64,000 nucleotides of DNA from Candidatus Pantoea formicae (GTDB lineage Bacteria > Pseudomonadota > Gammaproteobacteria > Enterobacterales > Enterobacteriaceae). A program made the translations under genes and the position numbers. Where the stretch lies: contig NZ_VWXD01000003.1 of assembly GCF_011752625.1 (NCBI RefSeq), positions 682,001 to 746,000 on the forward strand, in the 5' to 3' direction. How positions within the stretch are numbered: position 1 is the stretch's first letter; the number at the start of each line of letters is the position of its first letter. Positions 54,771-64,000 of the stretch are shown here, piece by piece. Below the pieces are notes generated by a model that was not told the origin of the DNA, did not search any database, and saw nothing but the letters and a program-made list of their open reading frames with translations.

Positions 54771-55010
54771 TTACAAAACGTCGGTCAGATGATCGACGAC
54801 AACCCTCCCGTGCAGATCCGTTTGCGTAATACGATAACTGACGCAGTAAGAACGGCGGGTACTGAGTTTATCAAACAGCGCAACGCTGCCTTTATGCTTG
54901 CCGTCTGCGCCAACAATTGACCATTTAGTCACATCTTCTTGACCGCGGTTGTTGAGTCTTAACACGCTCTGCTCACCTCTGGTTAACGAGGGCCACGATA
55001 CGCCTTTCAT
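54771..55010 (-). CDS. Small hypothetical protein, 79 aa
   Basis: 79 residues, not recognised. Mixed polar sequence with one Cys (RRSYCVSYRITQTDLHG) and no signal or membrane helix. The ribosome site is weak, but the gene is backed by a terminator 26 bp after its stop. It converges with the repressor gene. Confidence 0.45.
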   Translation of the reverse strand: MKGVSWPSLTRGEQSVLRLNNRGQEDVTKWSIVGADGKHKGSVALFDKLSTRRSYCVSYRITQTDLHGRVVVDHLTDVL

Positions 55011-55212
55011 TTATCCATTCAATCGAATTTTTTTATCGTTAAGCGCATGATGGTGCGATTCATTAACAATTCGACTTGACGCCGTTTGCTAGCCGCTTCG
55101 GTTAACCTATTATTTTGAAAATAGTTTACGGCCAAGCACTGTATCTATAGACAGACCCCGGCGTAAGCCTGCTACTGTAGGCCCCACAATAACGATACGT
55201 TCGGACAATCTC

Positions 55213-56424
55213 ATGCTCACCACCATCATCTACCGCAGCCATCTTCACGATAATGTCCCCATCAAAACACTGGAAGACATGGTTGCGAAGGCGAATAACA
55301 AAAACCAGTCTTCGGATGTGACCGGCATACTGTTGTTCGATGGTCGACACTTCTTCCAGCTTTTGGAAGGACCTCGTGAAGCGGTACAGAACATTTATGA
55401 CCGAATTTGCGCGGATGCTCGTCACCATAACCTGGTGGAGTTGATGCACGACTTCGCGCCGACACGCCGCTTTGGCAATTTGGGCATGGAGCTGTTTGAC
55501 CTCCGTGAACATGATAAGGCCACGGTTTTGCAGGCCGTGTTGGATAAAGGGACTTCGCGTTACCAACTGACTTACGATGATCGTGCTTTGCAGTTTCTAC
55601 GTACCTTCGTCATTGCGCGTGATAAAGAAAATTACTTTGAAATTCCCGCTGCCAATACCTGGGAATTTATTGCGGATGAACCTGCGCGCACCTTGCAGGA
55701 TGACATTATGGCCTCCTTGCAGGATTGTCATTTCGCTTTCCAACCCATCATCGATCCTTTTGCCCGCCGCGTTGCATCCTATGAAGCACTGATTCGCACC
55801 CCCAATGGCGGTTCGCCGAGCGAATATTTTTCTGACTTCGGCGGCGAGGCGATTTATCACGCAGATATCCAATCGAAGAAGCTCGCGTTTCAACTGGCAA
55901 GCGCACTGGGCATTGGCGATCACAGCCTGTCGATTAATTTACTTCCCATGTCACTGGTTACCGTGCCGAATGCCGTCGAGTTTTTGCTGGCAGAAATAGA
56001 AGCCAACGGATTAGTGCCGGAGCAGGTGATTGTGGAAGTGACTGAGAATGAGATCATCTCTAAGGCTGACGAATTTGCGGCGGAAGTAAGAAAACTTAAA
56101 GCCGCAGGAATTAGCCTGGCTTTAGATGATTTTGGCGCCGGTTTTGCCGGCCTATCGCTGCTGTCCAAGTTTCAGCCGGATAAAATCAAAATCGACCGTG
56201 AGATCATCAGCAACGTGCACAAAAGTGGCCCGAAGCAGGCCATCTTGCATGCCATCATCAAGTGCTGTTCGTCTTTGGAGATTGCGGTGATTGCCGAGGG
56301 AGTAGAACAAGCAGAAGAGTGGATGTGGCTTGAGGCGGCAGGTGTCAGTCAATTCCAGGGGTATTTGTTTGCCCACCCGCAGTTGAATGGCTTACCGGCG
56401 ATTGCCTGGCCTGAGATCAAATAA
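55213..56424 (+). CDS. BLUF-EAL blue-light-regulated c-di-GMP phosphodiesterase
   Basis: 403 residues, very close to BlrP1 of Klebsiella (about 405). N-terminal BLUF flavin domain: Tyr in TTIIYRSHL, Asn in ANNKNQSSDVTG, Gln in FFQLLEGP. C-terminal EAL domain with the catalytic and metal residues apparently complete: YEALIRT, SINLLP, VEVTENEI, LDDFGAG, KIKID, AEGVE and FQGYLFAHP. This differs from E. coli BluF (YcgF), whose EAL domain is degenerate. The protein should hydrolyse c-di-GMP in blue light, which ties into the PilZ protein at 20513 and flagellar control. Confidence 0.93.
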   Translation: MLTTIIYRSHLHDNVPIKTLEDMVAKANNKNQSSDVTGILLFDGRHFFQLLEGPREAVQNIYDRICADARHHNLVELMHDFAPTRRFGNLGMELFDLREHDKATVLQAVLDKGTSRYQLTYDDRALQFLRTFVIARDKENYFEIPAANTWEFIADEPARTLQDDIMASLQDCHFAFQPIIDPFARRVASYEALIRTPNGGSPSEYFSDFGGEAIYHADIQSKKLAFQLASALGIGDHSLSINLLPMSLVTVPNAVEFLLAEIEANGLVPEQVIVEVTENEIISKADEFAAEVRKLKAAGISLALDDFGAGFAGLSLLSKFQPDKIKIDREIISNVHKSGPKQAILHAIIKCCSSLEIAVIAEGVEQAEEWMWLEAAGVSQFQGYLFAHPQLNGLPAIAWPEIK

Positions 56425-56438
56425 CACGCTTCATTGAA

Positions 56439-57092
56439 TAAAACCGCCTGTAGAAAGGTAATGCCAGTCAGTTAAGGTCCTGTTCGGCTAAGGCCGCTAT
56501 TTTGTTAAAATGGCGGCCTTTTCTTATACGCGGGTGGGCATGTTGGTGAGGGCCACAGCACCTCTGCTGCTGCCGGGCCGTCCTCGCGCCGCTGCGCGGT
56601 GCCTTCGGCTGCAACGTTGTGCCGGCCGGAACGTTCCGGTACGGCCGTCCTGGCCTACCCGAACTGCCTGTCGCATCCCTGCGACTGGCTCCTGGCACAA
56701 CGTCTCCGCCTCAGCGCTGCGAATAGCCCTTGCAGCATCAGAGGCGCTGTGGCCTCAGACACGGTGCCCTTTGTAGCAGTAAAAGCGCTATCGCCTGAGT
56801 CATCGTGCCCTTTCCAACAGCGTAAACCGATATTAGCAAGCAGGCTGGTGCCGCTCTGGGGCGGGTATTTCGCAGCGCTGAACGAAATGAGGAAGCCAGG
56901 AGAGCCAGCATGGATGCTGGCGAAAGGTGCAGCCGGGACAGGGAAAGTCCCGTCTGCGCCGGTCCGTCAGGCGGACGAGTGAAGTGAAGGTACCGCGTCA
57001 GCGGCGCGAGGGCCGCCAGCCCCTGAGCGGCACCAGACTGCGTTATCATCAGATGCTTAATTGACAAGCATTGCCTGTAGAAAGGCGGTTTA
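56439..57092. mobile_element. MITE-like 650-bp GC-rich repeat element with inverted ends
   Basis: The left end (TAAAACCG, then CCTGTAGAAAGG, TAATGCCAGTCAGTTAA, 56439-56475) and the reverse complement of the right end (57056-57092: TAAACCG, CCTTTCTACAGG, CAATGCTTGTCAATTAAG) match in their outer and inner parts. The 12-bp core occurs directly repeated (56447-56458, 57073-57084). The interior is much more GC-rich than its surroundings and contains many short hairpins (for example GCCAGCAT / ATGCTGGC near 56907, GGGAC / GTCCC near 56936, GTCCG / CGGAC near 56964). ORFs inside are not gene-like. A non-autonomous mobile repeat or a structured RNA element are both possible. Confidence 0.5.
56490..56524 (+). 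terminator. Terminator of the BLUF-EAL gene
   Basis: Stem AAGGCCGCTATTTT (56490-56503) / AAAATGGCGGCCTT (56507-56520) with one wobble pair, then TT. 65 bp after the stop; it lies within the left part of the repeat element. Confidence 0.75.
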
Positions 57093-57099
57093 TTAAAAT

Positions 57100-57282
57100 T
57101 TAAAGCGGCGTATAGCCTGGTGGTAATAAGCGATCGCTGATGATTTGATAGTTCATCAGTTTGAATGAGCTTAAGGTAATGGGCACAGCAATGCAGGGAC
57201 GATACCAACCATACTGCCTGATATAACGCCACACTTCCGGCGGATTATCATTATCTCTCACCCAGTAGTACCCTTCTTTCAT
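57100..57282 (-). CDS. Small hypothetical protein, 60 aa
   Basis: 60 residues beginning MKEGYYWVRDNDNPPEVWRY, a Trp/Tyr-rich pattern common in small phage and plasmid proteins. Ends PPGYTPL. The ribosome site is weak (GAAG). Placed directly beside the right end of the repeat element. Possibly a real small accessory gene; function unknown. Confidence 0.4.
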   Translation of the reverse strand: MKEGYYWVRDNDNPPEVWRYIRQYGWYRPCIAVPITLSSFKLMNYQIISDRLLPPGYTPL

Positions 57283-57471
57283 ATTTACACGCTTCTAGTG
57301 GCCAAGATAACGATCAGACTTTCATGGGCGTAATGCATGATCTGCACCCTCTTCGGCTTAACTCATGAAAGCTCATCTCACGCCAGCACTCTACCACACA
57401 GATGCCACACTTGATCAGTAAGTGTTTGTTTTATTTAGCGCTTCGCTTATTTCGCTCGCGGGTGACGAGCA

Positions 57472-57500
57472 TAAAAAAAGCCGCTTCCGCGACTTTTTTT
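57472..57500. terminator. Terminator downstream of the ynfC-like gene
   Basis: Stem AAAAAAAG.CGC / GCG.CTTTTTTT with loop TTCC and one internal mismatch; A/T tracts on both sides allow bidirectional use. Confidence 0.7.
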
Positions 57501-57513
57501 GAGCACTCTGACG

Positions 57514-58233
57514 TTAATAATAGGTCACTTCGATGGTGCCATATTGCTTATCAATTAGCTTACCATCGGCATCCGTTGTCAGGGTGTCACAGTAGTAAGG
57601 CACATCATTTTTATATTTACAGTGTGTGCTGACGGTTTTGCTCTGATTGTTTCTTTGCACCGTCGTAATCACGTCGGATATTTTCTTCACGTCCGCATCA
57701 TGAACCGCGCTGGCACGTGAAAGCGTCTCGTCGCCCTTCATAATGCTTAATAGCGTCATATCACCCGCTTTATTGTAAGTCAGATGAAATTTCACATCAG
57801 AAGCGGGAGATGAAATTTGATCAACCCATCCCTGAGCGTTGTAGGCAATATCCACTGCCATCGTTGGCGTGACTTTCTTGATAACGGCGCACTGCTTATT
57901 CAGTGTCACCACCACATCCTGACCGTTTTCCGTGCCGGTCAGTTGCTCGCCTGAGCGAGTCACTTCCGTGATTTCACCGGCCTTGTCGATCGATTTAACA
58001 TGAGTCACACAGCCTTGCTGATCAAACGCAATATCGACGTCGAACAGCGGTGTGCCATCGGCACTAAACAGACGTTGATGGGTACTCTTAACGTTGCCGG
58101 GGATGGCTTCGAATTGATAGAGGTAAGCGTAGTTTTTCATTTGCGGGGAGAAGTCCGCACTTTTATTATCACAGCCGGACAGCAAAGCCATTGCCATTAC
58201 CATTACCATTACCAGCAGCAGGGGATGCTTCAC
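57514..58233 (-). CDS. YnfC/UPF0257-like lipoprotein
   Basis: 239 residues (E. coli YnfC about 236). Lipoprotein signal ending LLSGC (Cys 21), then DNKSADFSPQMKNY and a C-terminal CKYKNDVPYYC ... EVTYY, matching the UPF0257 pattern including paired cysteines. The signal region contains a hexanucleotide repeat (ATGGTA units giving MVMVMVMAMA). Function unknown; expected in the envelope. It lies between the accessory segment and fliE. Confidence 0.75.
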   Translation of the reverse strand: MKHPLLLVMVMVMAMALLSGCDNKSADFSPQMKNYAYLYQFEAIPGNVKSTHQRLFSADGTPLFDVDIAFDQQGCVTHVKSIDKAGEITEVTRSGEQLTGTENGQDVVVTLNKQCAVIKKVTPTMAVDIAYNAQGWVDQISSPASDVKFHLTYNKAGDMTLLSIMKGDETLSRASAVHDADVKKISDVITTVQRNNQSKTVSTHCKYKNDVPYYCDTLTTDADGKLIDKQYGTIEVTYY

Positions 58234-58341
58234 GTGAGAGTCCTCTTCCCGATATGAGCCGCGTGTCAGGCCAGCATCATGCCGCTGTGAAAGAGAAAGA
58301 TAAATCCTTTCCCGCCTGACATCGCAACATCTGTGCAGTCA

Positions 58342-58653
58342 CTACACCTGCATATTCATAATATCGGTATAAGCGGACACCAGTTTGTTACGCACCTGGA
58401 CACCCATCTGCATTGAGATAGAAGACTTCTGCAAATCGACCATCACATCATTCAGCTGAATGCCGGGTTTACCCATCTCAAAATCCTGCGCCTGCGCGCG
58501 CGCGGTATTTTGCGTTTCGCTGATCTTATCCAGTGCTGCTTTCATGGTGGCACCGAAATCCACCTGATTGGTTGACTCGGCCTGTTTGCCACTGGCTTGC
58601 AGAGACGTTAACTGCAGCTGCTGCAACACACCATCAATTGCCTGAATCGACAT
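58342..58653 (-). CDS. fliE: FliE, flagellar basal-body protein
   Basis: 103 residues (E. coli 104). Links the MS ring to the rod. Conserved C-terminal half with the pattern LNDVMVDLQKSSISMQMGVQVRNKLVSAYTDIMNMQV cut at VRNKLV; all in family order. Divergent from fliF with 358 bp between the start codons, which contain the ERIC element and should hold the FlhDC-dependent promoters. Confidence 0.96.
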   Translation of the reverse strand: MSIQAIDGVLQQLQLTSLQASGKQAESTNQVDFGATMKAALDKISETQNTARAQAQDFEMGKPGIQLNDVMVDLQKSSISMQMGVQVRNKLVSAYTDIMNMQV

Positions 58654-58819
58654 TGCCTGTACCTCATGGAAGAAGGGTTTACATTTTCACGCTGCAAAAG
58701 TTAACACACTGTCAATAGGACAAAGGCGCTAAATAAACGTAAAAACCCCGGCTTATCCAGCCATCGAAGTGACCCAATCCATCAAATAATGCCCCCATAA
58801 GATTGGAAATTCATTTTCA

Positions 58820-58945
58820 TTTGTTCCTCAAAACAGTTTGCATTGCCGCAAGGCGGCAAGTTCGCGAATCCCCGGGAGCTTACATCGGTAAGTGACCGGG
58901 GTAAGCGAACGCAGCCAACGCAGCAGCAATGCAAAATGTGAAGAG
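58820..58945. repeat. ERIC element
   Basis: The core GAATCCCCGGGAGCTTACAT and GTAAGTGACCGGGGTAAGCG match the well-known ERIC consensus (the ERIC-PCR primer sites) with small changes. Outer arms TTTGCATTGC (near 58838) and GCAATGCAAA (near 58926) pair to form the long hairpin. About 125 bp; borders are approximate. Inserted between the divergent fliE and fliF genes. Confidence 0.88.
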
Positions 58946-59011
58946 GAAAGTCAGGGAGTCTGTTTTGTCACCACAACTTACCCGGTCAATTATGTCAGGC
59001 AGGAATCGGTC

Positions 59012-60736
59012 ATGAATGCGAGTGCAGCCGCTACACAAGATACCGCAAAGAAGGGCTTCAATGACCTGCTTGGCCGCCTGCGCGCCAATCCGCGAATTCC
59101 TTTAATCGTTGCCGCCGCCGCCGCCATTGCGGTGGTTTTTGCGTTGGTGCTGTGGGCTAAAGCGCCGGATTATCGCGTCCTTTATAACAACCTCTCTGAT
59201 GAGGATGGCGGCGCGATTGTCACGCAGTTAACGCAAATGAACATCCCTTACCAGTTCGCCGAGAACGGTGGTGCACTCATGGTGCCCGCCGATAAAGTGC
59301 ATGAACTGCGTCTGCGCTTGGCGCAACAGGGGCTGCCGAAAGGCGGCTCTGTTGGCTTTGAGCTGATGGACAAAGAGAAGTTCGGCATCAGCCAGTTCAG
59401 CGAGCAGATCAACTACCAGCGCGCGCTGGAAGGCGAGCTGGCACGCACCATCGAGACTCTGGGTCCGGTGAAGAACGCACGCGTCCATCTGGCGATGCCA
59501 AAACCGACGCTGTTCGTTCGCGAACAAAAGGCCCCTTCCGCTTCCGTTACCCTGAACCTGCAACCAGGCCGTGCTTTAGATGAAGGCCAAATTCAGGCCA
59601 TTCAGCACATGGTATCGAGCAGCGTGGCAGGACTGCCACCCGGCAACGTAACGGTAGTTGACCAGACCGGACGCCTGCTGACGCGATCTGACAGCGAAGG
59701 CCGTGATCTGAATGACGCTCAGCTGAAATACGCCTCTGAAGTCGAAGCTCGCTATCAGCAACGTATCGAAGCGATCCTCAACCCGATTGTTGGCCAAGGC
59801 AATGTGCATGCGCAGGTGACAGCGCAGATTAACTTTGACCGTAGCGAACAAACGGACGAGAAGTACCAGCCGAACGCCAATCCTAATAGCACTGCGATTC
59901 GCTCGCGCCAGACCAATACCAGTGAGCAAAACGGTAGCCCGTACCCAGGCGGCGTGCCGGGTGCACTGTCGAATCAGCCTGCCCCGGCCAATACGGCACC
60001 GGTTAACAACCCGCAGCAGCAGAATAATGCCAACGGTCAAAACGCCAATGGCCAGAACGCGAATGGTCAAAACAATGGCACCTCGACCAGCACAGCACAG
60101 AGCAGCGGCCCAAGCAGCTCAACACGCAATGACACCGTAAACTACGAACTGGATCGCACCATTCGCCATACCAAGGTGAACGTCGGTGACGTACAGCGCC
60201 TGTCGGTTGCAGTGGTCGTGAATTATCGCGATGACGGTAAAGGCAAAGCGGTTGCACTGAACGATCAGCAGATCAAACAGATTGAAGATTTAACCCGTGA
60301 AGCGATGGGCTACTCCCAGACTCGTGGTGACAGCATCAACGTCGTCAACTCGCAGTTCAATATGACCGAGCCGTCTGGCGGTGACCTGCCGTTCTGGCAA
60401 TCACAAGCCTTCTTCGACATGTTGATGAGCGGTGGTCGCTGGCTGCTGGTGGCACTGGTTGCCTTCATCCTCTACCGCAAGCTGGTTCGTCCACAGCTGA
60501 TGCGTAAGAAAGAGCAAGAGAAAGCCGCCGCAGAAGCTGCCGCAGCGCGTGCAGAAGCGATGGAATCTGAAGAAGCCTTCAGCGTACAGCTCAGCAAAGA
60601 CGAGCTGGACCAAGAGCGTAAGTCGAATAACCGCATGAGCGCCGAGGTGATGAGCCAGCGCATCCGCGATATGTCTGAAAACGATCCGCGCGTTGTGGCG
60701 CTAGTTATCCGCGAATGGATGAGTAAAGAACTATGA
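59012..60736 (+). CDS. fliF: FliF, flagellar MS-ring protein
   Basis: 574 residues from ATG 59012 (the open frame upstream runs through the ERIC element and is not coding). Two transmembrane helices: [21 protein letters not shown] cut at residue 29-48, and [16 protein letters not shown] near residue 475. Conserved periplasmic motifs include [23 protein letters not shown] in parts. A low-complexity [16 protein letters not shown] insert at about residues 342-360 makes it longer than E. coli FliF (552). fliG start overlaps the stop (ATGA). First gene of fliFGHIJ. Confidence 0.97.
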   Translation: MNASAAATQDTAKKGFNDLLGRLRANPRIPLIVAAAAAIAVVFALVLWAKAPDYRVLYNNLSDEDGGAIVTQLTQMNIPYQFAENGGALMVPADKVHELRLRLAQQGLPKGGSVGFELMDKEKFGISQFSEQINYQRALEGELARTIETLGPVKNARVHLAMPKPTLFVREQKAPSASVTLNLQPGRALDEGQIQAIQHMVSSSVAGLPPGNVTVVDQTGRLLTRSDSEGRDLNDAQLKYASEVEARYQQRIEAILNPIVGQGNVHAQVTAQINFDRSEQTDEKYQPNANPNSTAIRSRQTNTSEQNGSPYPGGVPGALSNQPAPANTAPVNNPQQQNNANGQNANGQNANGQNNGTSTSTAQSSGPSSSTRNDTVNYELDRTIRHTKVNVGDVQRLSVAVVVNYRDDGKGKAVALNDQQIKQIEDLTREAMGYSQTRGDSINVVNSQFNMTEPSGGDLPFWQSQAFFDMLMSGGRWLLVALVAFILYRKLVRPQLMRKKEQEKAAAEAAAARAEAMESEEAFSVQLSKDELDQERKSNNRMSAEVMSQRIRDMSENDPRVVALVIREWMSKEL

Positions 60737-61725
60737 GTCTGACCGGTACAGAAAAAAGCGCCATCCTGATGATGACCATTGGCGAAGAGCGCGCGGCGGA
60801 GGTGTTCAAACACCTCAACCAACGTGAAGTACAGCATCTCAGTGCCGCGATGGCCGGCATGCGTCAGGTCTCGCATAAGCAGTTGACGGAAGTCCTGCGC
60901 GAGTTTGAAGCAGATGCCGAGCAGTTCGCGGCACTGAGCCTCAACTCCAATGAGTATCTGCGCTCAGTGCTGGTGAAAGCGCTGGGTGAAGAACGTGCGG
61001 CCAGCCTACTGGAGGATATTCTCGAGAAAAACGAGACCACCAGCGGGATGGAAACACTCAACTTTATGGAGCCGCAGGCGGCCGCCGACCTTATTCGCGA
61101 CGAGCATCCGCAGATTATCGCCACCATCCTTGTACACCTTAAACGTGGCCAGGCCGCCGATATTCTGGCGTTGTTCGACGAACGTCTGCGCCATGATGTG
61201 ATGTTGCGTATTGCCACCTTCGGCGGTGTACAGCCTGCGGCACTGGCAGAGCTGACCGAGGTGCTCAACGGCCTGCTAGATGGCACCAACCTCAAGCGTG
61301 CGAAGATGGGCGGCGTGAGAACAGCAGCCGAAATTATCAACCTGATGAAAACGCAGCAGGAAGAAGCAGTTATCGAAGCAGTACGCGATTTCGATGGCGA
61401 GCTGGCTCAGAAGATCATCGACGAGATGTTCCTGTTCGAAAACCTGGTGGAAGTGGACGACCGCAGCATCCAGCGTTTGCTGCAGGAAGTGGAGTCCGAG
61501 CAGTTGTTGATCGCGCTGAAAGGTGCCGAACAGCCGCTGCGCGAGAAGTTCCTCAAGAACATGTCGGCACGTGCGGCCGATATTCTGCGCGACGATCTGG
61601 CCAACCGTGGTCCGGTGCGTATGTCTGCGGTGGAAAACGAACAGAAAGCCATTCTGCTGGTGGTACGCCGCCTGGCCGAAGCGGGCGAAATGGTAATTGG
61701 TGGTGGCGAGGAAACTTATGTCTGA
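60733..61725 (+). CDS. fliG: FliG, flagellar motor switch protein
   Basis: 330 residues (E. coli 331). Cytoplasmic rotor protein that contacts MotA and sets rotation direction. EHPQ motif ([13 protein letters not shown]) and the C-terminal charged helix ([23 protein letters not shown] in parts, [10 protein letters not shown]) are intact. Overlaps fliF by 4 bp and fliH by 8 bp. Confidence 0.97.
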   Translation: MSLTGTEKSAILMMTIGEERAAEVFKHLNQREVQHLSAAMAGMRQVSHKQLTEVLREFEADAEQFAALSLNSNEYLRSVLVKALGEERAASLLEDILEKNETTSGMETLNFMEPQAAADLIRDEHPQIIATILVHLKRGQAADILALFDERLRHDVMLRIATFGGVQPAALAELTEVLNGLLDGTNLKRAKMGGVRTAAEIINLMKTQQEEAVIEAVRDFDGELAQKIIDEMFLFENLVEVDDRSIQRLLQEVESEQLLIALKGAEQPLREKFLKNMSARAADILRDDLANRGPVRMSAVENEQKAILLVVRRLAEAGEMVIGGGEETYV

Positions 61726-62419
61726 TGCCTTTTCCGCCCGTGCGTGGCAGCGCTGGCAGCCTGATGACTTAGGCAGTGCGTTCAAAGTCGAAGCAGAACC
61801 GCAGCTGGAAGAACCGGCTGCGGAGTTTGAAATCAGTGCAGAAGATGAACAGCAGCAAATGCTGGAGCGCATGCAGCAGCAGATGCGCAAAGATGCACAG
61901 ACGCAGGGTTACAGCGAGGGTTATCAAAAGGGCTTTGCTGAGTCACAGCAGAACGGCTATGACGCTGGTTTCCAGCAAGGTCTGGCCGATGCGCAACAAC
62001 AGCAGGCGCCATTACAGGCGCGAATGCAGCAATTGGTGACCGAATTTCATCACACGCTGGAAGCCCTGGACAGCGTGATTGCTTCGCGTCTCATGCAACT
62101 GGCACTGGAAGCGGCACGTACCGTCATTGGCCAAGCGACTCAAGTCGATGGCACTGCCCTGCTGCGTCAGATACAACAACTGATTCAGCAGGAACCGATG
62201 TTCAGTGGTAAACCGCAACTGCGCGTACATCCTGATGATTTACAGCGCATTGAACAAACACTGGGCCCGACGCTGGACCTGCACGGTTGGAAGCTGCTGG
62301 CCGACAGTTCGCTGCATCCCGGCGGCTGTAAACTCAGTGCAGAAGATGGTGACCTTGATGCGAGCGTGGCAACCCGCTGGCAAGAACTGTGCCGTCTGGC
62401 CGCACCGGGGACATTGTAA
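61718..62419 (+). CDS. fliH: FliH, flagellar export ATPase regulator
   Basis: 233 residues from ATG 61718 (E. coli 228; the longer frame from 61697 overlaps fliG). Binds and controls FliI. Gln-rich N-terminal half with GxxxG-type repeats ([29 protein letters not shown] in parts) and a conserved C-terminal domain ([27 protein letters not shown]). Stop codon shares one base with the fliI start. Confidence 0.95.
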   Translation: MSDAFSARAWQRWQPDDLGSAFKVEAEPQLEEPAAEFEISAEDEQQQMLERMQQQMRKDAQTQGYSEGYQKGFAESQQNGYDAGFQQGLADAQQQQAPLQARMQQLVTEFHHTLEALDSVIASRLMQLALEAARTVIGQATQVDGTALLRQIQQLIQQEPMFSGKPQLRVHPDDLQRIEQTLGPTLDLHGWKLLADSSLHPGGCKLSAEDGDLDASVATRWQELCRLAAPGTL

Positions 62420-63783
62420 TGACCTCGTCGCGCCTTTCACGTTGGCTCGGCGCGCTCGATGCCTTCGAAGATCGTATTTCACAAGTTCAAACGGTGCGCC
62501 GCTACGGTCGCCTGACGCGTGCGACCGGCTTAGTGCTGGAAGCCACCGGGCTGCAACTGCCGCTGGGTGCGACCTGCATCATTGAACGCAGCGATGGCAA
62601 CAACATCACCGAAGTCGAAAGTGAAGTGGTGGGCTTTAACGGTCAGAAACTGCTGATGATGCCACTGGAAGAAGTGGATGGGATTTTGCCGGGCGCGCGC
62701 GTTTATGCGCGGGTCAATGGCGATAGCGGCCACAGCGGTAAACAACTGCTGCTTGGCCCAGAATTGTTGGGCCGTGTGCTGGATGGCAGTGGCAAGCCGC
62801 TTGATGGCTTACCTGCCCCGGACACCGGTTATCGCGCACCGCTGATCACCGCCCCCTTTAACCCGCTGCAACGTACGCCGATTGAAGATGTGCTGGATAC
62901 CGGTGTGCGCGCGATTAACGCCCTGTTGACCGTCGGACGGGGCCAGCGTATGGGTCTGTTTGCCGGTTCCGGCGTGGGTAAATCCGTGCTGCTCGGCATG
63001 ATGGCTCGTTATACCAAAGCGGATGTCATTGTGGTTGGCTTGATCGGAGAGCGTGGTCGCGAAGTTAAAGAATTTATTGAGAATATCCTCGGCGCTGAAG
63101 GTCGCGCGCGTTCCGTAGTGATCGCCGCGCCAGCCGACGTTTCACCCTTGCTGCGCATGCAGGGTGCAGCCTACGCGACCCGTATCGCTGAAGACTTCCG
63201 CGATCGGGGTCAACACGTGTTGCTGATTATGGACTCCCTCACCCGTTACGCCATGGCGCAGCGTGAAATCGCCTTGGCAATCGGTGAGCCGCCCGCCACG
63301 AAAGGTTATCCGCCTTCCGTGTTCGCCAAACTGCCAGCCCTGGTCGAGCGCGCCGGTAACGGCACTCATGGCGGTGGTTCGATTACCGCTTTCTATACCG
63401 TCCTGACCGAAGGTGACGATCAGCAAGACCCGATTGCTGACTCTGCCCGCGCCATCTTGGACGGTCACATTGTGCTATCACGTCGTCTGGCTGAAGCCGG
63501 GCATTATCCAGCCATTGATATTGAAGCGTCCATCAGTCGTGCGATGACCGCGCTGATTGACGACACCCATTACGCGCGCGTGCGCCAGTTCAAACAGTTG
63601 CTCTCCAGTTTCCAGCGCAACCGCGATCTGGTCAGTGTTGGCGCCTATGCCGCCGGAAGCGATCCGATGCTGGATAAAGCCATCAAGCTTTACCCCGAAA
63701 TGGAAGCGTTCCTGCAACAAGGTATTTTCGAACGCAGCGACTACGACGATGCCTGTCTGCATTTGCAGGCCATGTTCGGTTAG
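62419..63783 (+). CDS. fliI: FliI, flagellar type III export ATPase
   Basis: 454 residues from ATG 62419 (E. coli 457). F1-beta-like ATPase: Walker [15 protein letters not shown], Walker B region [11 protein letters not shown], and the [11 protein letters not shown] motif. The longer upstream frame overlaps fliH and lacks family similarity. Coupled to fliH by TAATG. Confidence 0.97.
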   Translation: MTSSRLSRWLGALDAFEDRISQVQTVRRYGRLTRATGLVLEATGLQLPLGATCIIERSDGNNITEVESEVVGFNGQKLLMMPLEEVDGILPGARVYARVNGDSGHSGKQLLLGPELLGRVLDGSGKPLDGLPAPDTGYRAPLITAPFNPLQRTPIEDVLDTGVRAINALLTVGRGQRMGLFAGSGVGKSVLLGMMARYTKADVIVVGLIGERGREVKEFIENILGAEGRARSVVIAAPADVSPLLRMQGAAYATRIAEDFRDRGQHVLLIMDSLTRYAMAQREIALAIGEPPATKGYPPSVFAKLPALVERAGNGTHGGGSITAFYTVLTEGDDQQDPIADSARAILDGHIVLSRRLAEAGHYPAIDIEASISRAMTALIDDTHYARVRQFKQLLSSFQRNRDLVSVGAYAAGSDPMLDKAIKLYPEMEAFLQQGIFERSDYDDACLHLQAMFG

Positions 63784-63806
63784 TCCGATCTCAAGTGAGG
63801 TAAGCC

Positions 63807-64000
63807 ATGAAAACTGCCAGTGCTATTGATAAGTTGCGCGACCTCGCGGAACAGGATCTGGAACAGGCCGTGATTCATTTAGGCGACATGCGCCGTGGCG
63901 TACAGCAGGCGGATGAACAGCTCAATATGTTGCTGAATTACCAGGATGAGTACCGCAACAAACTCAACGCAGATATGTCGGGTGGGATTGCCAGCACGCG
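63807..64000 (+). CDS. fliJ: FliJ, flagellar export chaperone (partial, C-terminus outside window)
   Basis: ATG 63807, 23 bp after fliI and preceded by GAGGTAAG. The first 64 residues (MKTASAIDKLRDLAEQDLEQ...) form a helical coiled coil as in FliJ (about 147 residues in full). Cut by the right edge. General chaperone of the flagellar export apparatus that sits in the centre of the FliI ring. Confidence 0.93.
   Translation, partial: MKTASAIDKLRDLAEQDLEQAVIHLGDMRRGVQQADEQLNMLLNYQDEYRNKLNADMSGGIAST

Noticed and set aside
52331..57092. Complete prophage
   Set aside because: There is a repressor-like gene and a dinI-like gene, but no integrase, terminase, capsid, tail or recognisable lysis genes.
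56510..57232. Several overlapping ORFs in the GC-rich element (for example 56599-56982 plus, 56738-57232 minus)
   Set aside because: Composition and hairpins of the element explain them; there is no ribosome site and no domain-like sequence.
58892..59011. N-terminal extension of fliF
   Set aside because: It would translate the ERIC element; the conserved FliF N-terminus begins at ATG 59012.
1..64000. tRNA genes, rRNA genes or CRISPR arrays
   Set aside because: No cloverleaf-type segment, rRNA signature or regularly spaced repeat array was noticed on reading either strand; a tRNAscan or CRISPR search was not possible here.

Overview
The window reads as chromosome from a member of the Enterobacterales, most likely Erwiniaceae (Pantoea/Erwinia type). 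Several housekeeping proteins are close to E. coli lengths: EfeU, PutP, PutA, TcyJ 266 aa, DcyD 328 aa, and FliA with a GTG start. The flagellar order fliZ-fliA ... fliC/fliD-fliS-fliT-yedD ... fliE/fliF-fliG-fliH-fliI-fliJ is enterobacterial. An ERIC element, REP-like palindromes and LexA, Fur, PutA and sigma-28 sites support this.

Layout. 1-3.06 kb: ferrous iron uptake operon efeUOB (minus strand, Fur box upstream; efeB runs off the left edge). 3.06-3.53 kb: repeat-rich spacer. 3.57-9.44 kb: divergent putP and putA with a ~440 bp control region holding six GTTGCA operators. 9.5-12.1 kb: two tandem paralogous membrane acyltransferases. 12.3-17.1 kb: cystine/cysteine genes (tcyN, tcyL, tcyJ, dcyD) and fliZ-fliA, with a sigma-28 promoter in front of fliA. 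17.2-20 kb: an HNH-like gene with altered catalytic residues behind its own sigma-28-like promoter, then small lipoprotein/unknown genes. 20.2-28 kb: PilZ (YcgR-like) protein, a complete four-gene chaperone-usher fimbrial operon, a miniature pilin-like protein and a small membrane protein that has a paralog at 19.6 kb.

28.2-46.5 kb: an AT-rich 14-gene glycan island ending beside fliC. It holds two ~1170-residue glycosyltransferases, a DegT-type sugar aminotransferase, a PglD/NeuD-type acyltransferase, a methyltransferase, a ParB-like protein, an acyl carrier protein, an SDR, a split transketolase, an AMP-ligase, LuxE- and LuxC-like enzymes and a convergent WcbI-like gene. Its position and content indicate flagellin glycosylation with an unusual acylated 4-amino-4,6-dideoxy sugar. 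The LuxE/LuxC/transketolase/ACP module is the most novel part of the window.

46.9-50.8 kb: fliC and fliDST with sigma-28 promoters, then yedD. 51.4-57.3 kb: accessory segment with a LexA-boxed dinI-like gene, a four-gene operon of small unknown proteins divergent from an S24-type repressor, a BLUF-EAL photoreceptor phosphodiesterase, and a ~650 bp GC-rich element with inverted ends. 57.5-64 kb: ynfC-like lipoprotein, fliE, ERIC element, and the fliFGHIJ operon (fliJ cut by the right edge).

Together the window is a flagellar locus with inserted modules that plausibly modify the filament surface (glycan island), control motility (FliA, FliZ, PilZ protein, BLUF-EAL) or serve attachment (fimbriae). 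No tRNA, rRNA, CRISPR array, transposase or integrase gene was recognised.
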